From Paragordius varius (Eukaryota > Nematomorpha): DNA of 64,000 nucleotides. The stretch is from assembly GCA_964247055.1 (NCBI GenBank), contig OZ176051.1, positions 8,742,001 to 8,806,000 of the forward strand, written 5' to 3'. Within the stretch, counting starts at the first letter, position 1, and each line of letters begins with the position of its first letter. Below, piece by piece: positions 59,670 through 64,000 of this stretch. Position numbers and translations under genes: made by a program. The notes below the pieces were generated by a model. The model ran no database searches and was not told the DNA's origin. It was given only the letters and a program-made list of their open reading frames with translations.

Positions 59670-62000
59670 CAAGAAGTTTTATTTAGAATATTGAAAAAGT
59701 CGACCTCGACTGTATCAATATACACACAAAATGTATTTAAGGTATAAGGCTTTATATAAATATATTTATTTAGCTGGCAAGGCGCATATTATCATAAACT
59801 TTTTCGCCGCAATTTAATTTATATTGGCAAACCCATAGGCTAACAAATATTGCAAATTACCAGCATCTGGAAATTATTTATTTTATAATCAGTTTTTTAG
59901 TTTCACACCTGGATAAACAACACATTCATTTCAGTCCTTTAATTCAAATTGGCGTCTTTGGGGACCCCTGGCTTATTCAAAATAAAATATTTCTTAAAAT
60001 ATGAAACAAACGAGAACATATGCAAAAGTTTGCACGTATATAACATTCAACCGAAATATAAAATAAGATCATTTAAAAAACTTGATAATACTTTTATGGA
60101 TAAACTCCATGAAAAAATTTATTCTTTAGTGCGATTATTAAATCCCAAAACAATGTAAAATAAACCACCTTTCCTTTATATCAATGTTAGCTTATTACCT
60201 TTTGGAATAATTTCATGTCCCAGAGCCATTTGAAATTTAAATATCTAATTTTTCAAACAGACAATATTCAGATATTTTTAAAAAACTACTGAAGGAAACG
60301 GTTCCAATTTAAATTTGTGCTTCTATCTATCTCTTAATGAAATTTAGTTTTAAGAAAAGTTACGTATCAAACTTCTTGGACGCCATTTTTATTTTAAAAT
60401 ATTTTTGCAAAATATCGTGTTTATTTGATTTTAAGCCAAAATTAAGTGTGCTTTTTTAAAATTACACTTAACATTGATATAGACAGAAAAAGTGGTATAT
60501 TTTTCTTTATTTTTATATTTAGCTTATGCACACATGTCATGTTGGCAGAATTTGTACTTTTAGTTTTACCTCATGAGTAATATAAAGTATTTTTAAATGA
60601 CCTTTTTTGCTGCCATTTTTAACTATATTTTCTAAATCGTTAATGCAAAAGGTAATGTAGATAAGTAACTTTAAAAAGCTTTCAGGCTACATTTTACCAG
60701 CAAAACTAGATATGTTTCATATATCTTTGATCTTGTTGAGCTGTCCGAATTTTAGACTCTAGAAGTCACGAAACTGTAAAATATTTTTTATCCCATAACC
60801 AGTTTATTATTAGACTTTAAGTAAAATAACTTTAACGGTAGTTTAATTAGAAAATGTGCTCTGGGTTAAATAACCACCCCAAAAGTAAACTAGGAAAAAA
60901 AAGTTAATGAAGTGTTAGATGTAATTTAAATAAAAAATTAGCTTTTTTAATGTTAGTCAAATTAACATTATATTTTACCATAGCGAGTTTGATCTGGAAC
61001 TTTTTTTCACTAAATCCTATTTAGATCTTTAAGCCTATTTATATAATCGAAGAGTGGTGCTTTTCCCAATTTTAGTCTCAAAAACTCGTGCTTCTTATCT
61101 AATACAGAAGAACAATGTATGATAATTAATTTTAACTAAACTAATTTTCAAAACAGTAAATTTACAAGATTGATGTGTGGATATATAACTATTTTAATTT
61201 GTCATCGCAGAAAAATAGGTCATGAAATGTTAACATTCACCTTGTTTTAAATGGGATATCTAAAGACCTTAGACCATATTTTAATTAATATTAAAAAACA
61301 ACTGAAGTACACGGTTCAAATTAGAATAAATAAGCTAATATTTTCAAACAAAATGGGTTTAAAATTATTTTTAAATTTATCTAAAGCACATATGTTGTTT
61401 TGTTGGATCCTACAGGTTTATCCTTAAAATAAATAACATCAACTCCTTTTTTAAGAGAAATTATTTTTATTCAATGGTTTTAATTTTATATTTTAAAAAA
61501 TATTAGATTTTATACAAGGGTCTGTAGTTATATGTGTTGAACTCAAGAAAGAATTTTACGAAGTCATAAATTTAATAAATATCGCGATCGCAATTTTATG
61601 CACCAATCTAGATAAATTATTTTAAATAACACCCAAAAATTTTGTTTTAAAAAACGCTTAAAGTATTTCTTTGCCATTTTTTAATAAAAAATATGAATAG
61701 TACCTCCTTTTTTATATAAAACACGATGTAACTAGTGATTTGTTTGACAGTGATATATAGTAAAAATATTTATAATATAAAATATATTTCCCTAAAAACT
61801 ATTGCACGAACACGAATTATTTGACACATATTGTAAATATTATAACATTGATGGTATTATTTGTGTCACGTGACAATTAACGAGTTGGAACCTGTATTAT
61901 TTTTACGCTGAATATCAATTCTGAATAATTCATTTCTATGCATCGCGAACATCATCATTTACCTCCCTAACATTAGTTTTTAAATCTATTCAGATATATA
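59670..62000. other. Intergenic with dispersed repeat 60280-60790
   Basis: 60280-60450 matches 7215-7420 and 60650-60790 matches 25370-25560, so one repeat of about 500 bases probably lies here. A 69-codon plus frame at 59949-60158 has a protein-like composition and AATAAA just after its stop, but no ATG start or acceptor opens it. Nothing else was recognised. Confidence 0.4.
60280..60790. repeat. Dispersed repeat, the longest copy
   Basis: The left third shares aaaaactactgaaggaaacgg...tcaaacttcttggacgcc with 7215-7420. The right third shares aatgcaa-aggtaa...gctacattttaccagcaaaa...tgtccgaattttagactc with 25370-25530. Both partial copies keep the order seen here. No protein motif or terminal repeat was found; a weak third copy of the left part may lie at about 61285. 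Confidence 0.5.
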
Positions 62001-62007
62001 TATAGAT

Positions 62008-63787
62008 ATGATTGAATCCCAACTTCCAATTTACTTTATATCTTCCTCATCACAATTACATTCTTCGATTACATCAACAATTACTGACTCAATATACCTT
62101 ATTAATTTAAGTCAGACTTATAAAAATATTAATTTGCTATCGAGTGTATCAAATATTCATCCCTTTTTTGATACCACTATTATATCAAACCCCAAATTTT
62201 TGACCTTTCTTACTCAGCGGGGCATTGGCTTATCTTCTTCTGTCCCCAAACAATCACTTATATACCTTAATCAATTTGCTAATACACCTATACTTTTAAA
62301 TACACCCCTTCTATCTGAAACATTTTTATCACAATTGAAAACAATATCGAACAAACAGAATTTGTTAATATCGGTATCAAATGAACGAAATGTCAACAAA
62401 TTAGTCAAATCTATCTTACCTTCACAATGTGCTATCACCATTGATATAGCTCAAATGTTACGCTATAATGTCGTTGTGTCTGCTTTATATCGTAAATTTA
62501 TCTCCACTAACGTCACGGGGATCGTTTTAACAACTAGTGCGCTCATTCCAACAAACTCTTTGTTCTGGCACAAAAAGATTGTATCATTGGCTCGTCGTGT
62601 TTTAGATATGTTTACACAAGAGTTTGGCATGTCGATACAACATATCTTTTTTGCTATACCTAATTTTGCCGTTTTTTCTTCTCCTAATGCGTTATTACAG
62701 GTATTTTTTATTTGCCTAGCAATTATTGACCATATTGATATAAAACATGTGGAGAAAATTGACACTTTGGATAAACAATATTTTTGTTGCGTAGTTATGT
62801 TCCTTATTGATATATAATTTACCAAAAATTAGTTATTTTCAATGAACAGGTAATTGCTTTAATTACTTGAAATATTTAAGATTGTCTTAAATAGGCTGTT
62901 GAAAATATATTGAATAGTATTTTCAGGGTAAAGTATTATGATTATTGTTAACTTAGTATGTTTTAAAAAAAATTATCAGCTTTTAAACATATTTTAAATA
63001 ATCTAATCCTGTATAGCCCGGCTTGTAATTAAATTTTTATATGATTACTAGCGTAAATCTCGGGCTGTACATTTTTATATGATTATTTCATATATTTTAT
63101 ATTTTTTATATTATACTATAGTTGAATGAATTGCTGGAACATGAATTGATTAAACCTTTTACGGGTTTAAAGATTGGAGCCGATGTGTCGGATTTTTTGT
63201 TATCGGGGCTTTGTGATACTCATGTTTGGTCCATTCTTTCACCCATCATGGCTGTACACAAGGCTCCTGAAATTGAGTCTTCTCACTTGTCCGATTCACT
63301 TAAGAAAGATGAAACAAAAAACTGCCTCTATATCAATAGCAGTGTATACGATGCTTTTACCCATTTTTCTACTCTTGTTCGACCGGATGACGATACACTT
63401 CCTAACCTTTACCAGGCTGCCACGTCAAATGTCAACACCAGCGGAAATTTGGCAGTTTCGCTAGTTGTACCCAGCTCACTTAACCGTGTTAAGAAAGATT
63501 GTAAAAGTAGTTTTGAAAATATTCACTATGATGTCTATGGCCACACTGGATTCGATGATACAGACAAAATTTTTACAAAGCTATCCTTGAGTTCTGATAT
63601 CACCGATAAAGATTGGCTTCATATCCATTGTTCAACTATTCGCCATGATGGTCAACTTTTGACTGGTGAGGAAGAAAGTGACAACACTATGTTTTTTGTT
63701 GATGATTTGAGCGAACTATCTAAGCCTAGGTTGCGTTATGATTCTGCCATTCCTACACTATTCTATGCCCATGAATTAGATAAGTAA
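62008..63787 (+). CDS. Ornithine decarboxylase/antizyme inhibitor-like protein, catalytic residues lost
   Basis: Two exons, 62008-62700 (donor TTACAG|gtattt) and 63122-63787 (acceptor ttatactatag), join in phase 0 to 452 residues, the usual length for ornithine decarboxylase (461) or antizyme inhibitor (448). The barrel half aligns through NPKFLTFLTQRGIGLSSSV (matching the VLxxLAxLGTGFDCAS region), TPILLNTPLL and VTGIVLTTSALI...ARRVLDMFTQEFGMSIQHIFF (matching VVGVSFHVGSG...ARCVFDMGAEVGF). The sheet half aligns through LYINSSVYDAF (YYVNDGVYGSF) and YGHTGFDDTDKIFTKLSL...DKDWL (WGPTCDGLDRIVERCDLP...GDWM). The PLP lysine position falls at Ile58-59, the His of SFHVGSG at Thr175, the EPGRY motif reads DVSDF, catalytic Asp is Ser304, and catalytic Cys is lost near G374. 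It cannot be a decarboxylase; an antizyme-binding role is an inference. Residues 311-369 contain an extra loop. Confidence 0.7.
62701..63121 (+). other. Intron of the ODC-like gene
   Basis: 421 bases, gtattt...actatag, phase 0. It contains a repeated phrase (gtaaatctcgggctgtacatttttatatgatta near 63052 after a similar gcccggcttgtaattaaatttttatatgatta near 63018), a local tandem duplication. Confidence 0.65.
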
Positions 63788-63876
63788 AAGCATTTTATGC
63801 CATAATTTAAAACATTTCGATTTAATATATTTAATTTACATTTTATACGGGTTTTAGAAACAAAATACTTTCAGTT

Positions 63877-64000
63877 ATGCAACCACATTTCATCGTTCAG
63901 TCTTACCATATACCTAACAGTGATTATATGGAGGAGGATGAGCTTTGCCAATTTGGATGCGTTAAAAATGTATCATTTGATTGCGACATCGATCCTGTCC
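63877..64000 (+). CDS. Start of a further gene, cut by the window edge
   Basis: An ATG at 63877 opens a frame, MQPHFIVQSYHIPNSDYMEE, which runs off the right edge without a stop. It is acidic and cysteine-bearing (ELCQFGCVKNVSFDCDIDP). An acceptor-like tactttcag stands just before it (63867-63875), so this could be an internal exon; the frame starting directly at that acceptor is open too. The product is not recognised. Confidence 0.35.
   Translation, partial: MQPHFIVQSYHIPNSDYMEEDELCQFGCVKNVSFDCDIDPV

Noticed and set aside
59949-60158. Protein-like 69-codon frame followed by AATAAA
   Set aside because: It opens with TTG and has no ATG near its start or usable acceptor in frame; the best acceptor (catttcag) leads into a stop in that frame. 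It may be a decayed last exon, but support is too thin.
63174-63464. 96-codon plus frame and the minus frame at 62463-62825
   Set aside because: Both are shadows of the two exons of the ODC-like gene.

Overview
The window is eukaryotic, very AT-rich, low-complexity invertebrate DNA. Coding sequence is sparse, introns carry GT..AG ends, poly(A) signals and long (TA)n runs are visible, and decayed transposons (RTE-like LINEs, hAT, mariner, Helitron-like and foldback-like elements) fill much of the rest. A methyltransferase resembling insect juvenile-hormone acid methyltransferases and an FMRFamide-receptor-like GPCR fit an arthropod or related ecdysozoan, but the species cannot be fixed from the sequence.

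Layout. 1-5 kb: intergenic DNA, a LINE 3' fragment, and clustered copies of a Helitron-like repeat that starts TCTATATATTTAT. 5.8-7.9 kb (minus): three coherent exons of an unrecognised gene. 8.3-10.3 kb: a hAT MITE with a perfect 8-bp target duplication and a decayed hAT transposon. 12.8 kb (minus): an isolated signal-peptide exon. 13.5-18.5 kb: a cluster of foldback-like elements whose ends are arrays of a 21-bp repeat, including a near-identical 1,454-bp-period tandem duplication. 19.5-22.3 kb: a decayed RTE-like LINE, followed by a hAT relic. 22.9-28.5 kb (minus): three small secreted or membrane protein genes, with a mariner relic between them. 33.6-35.4 kb (minus): an intronless GPCR. 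37.2-39.4 kb: another foldback-like element containing a second, related element built on a different 21-bp repeat. 39.5-40.9 kb: a hAT derivative with a Helitron-like insertion. 42.1-44.0 kb: a divergent gene pair, a MYDGF-like secreted protein (minus) and a JHAMT-like methyltransferase (plus). 47.7-50.6 kb (plus): a four-exon, TATA-driven, cysteine-free secreted protein with dibasic sites that looks like a peptide prohormone. 51.0-53.1 and 55.5-55.9 kb: hAT transposase relics, with a 1.26-kb palindromic element between them. 57.1-59.7 kb: an older LINE. 62.0-63.8 kb (plus): a two-exon protein with the ornithine decarboxylase/antizyme inhibitor fold but with the PLP and catalytic residues replaced. 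A further reading frame runs off the right edge.

The genes do not form one pathway. Several concern secretion and signalling: a GPCR, a candidate peptide precursor, a MYDGF-like protein and several signal-peptide proteins. The most distinctive feature is the foldback-like family. Four well-bounded elements share the terminus TACCATTT, are flanked by TA, and carry one of two unrelated 21-bp minisatellites as inverted terminal arrays, nested inside one another.
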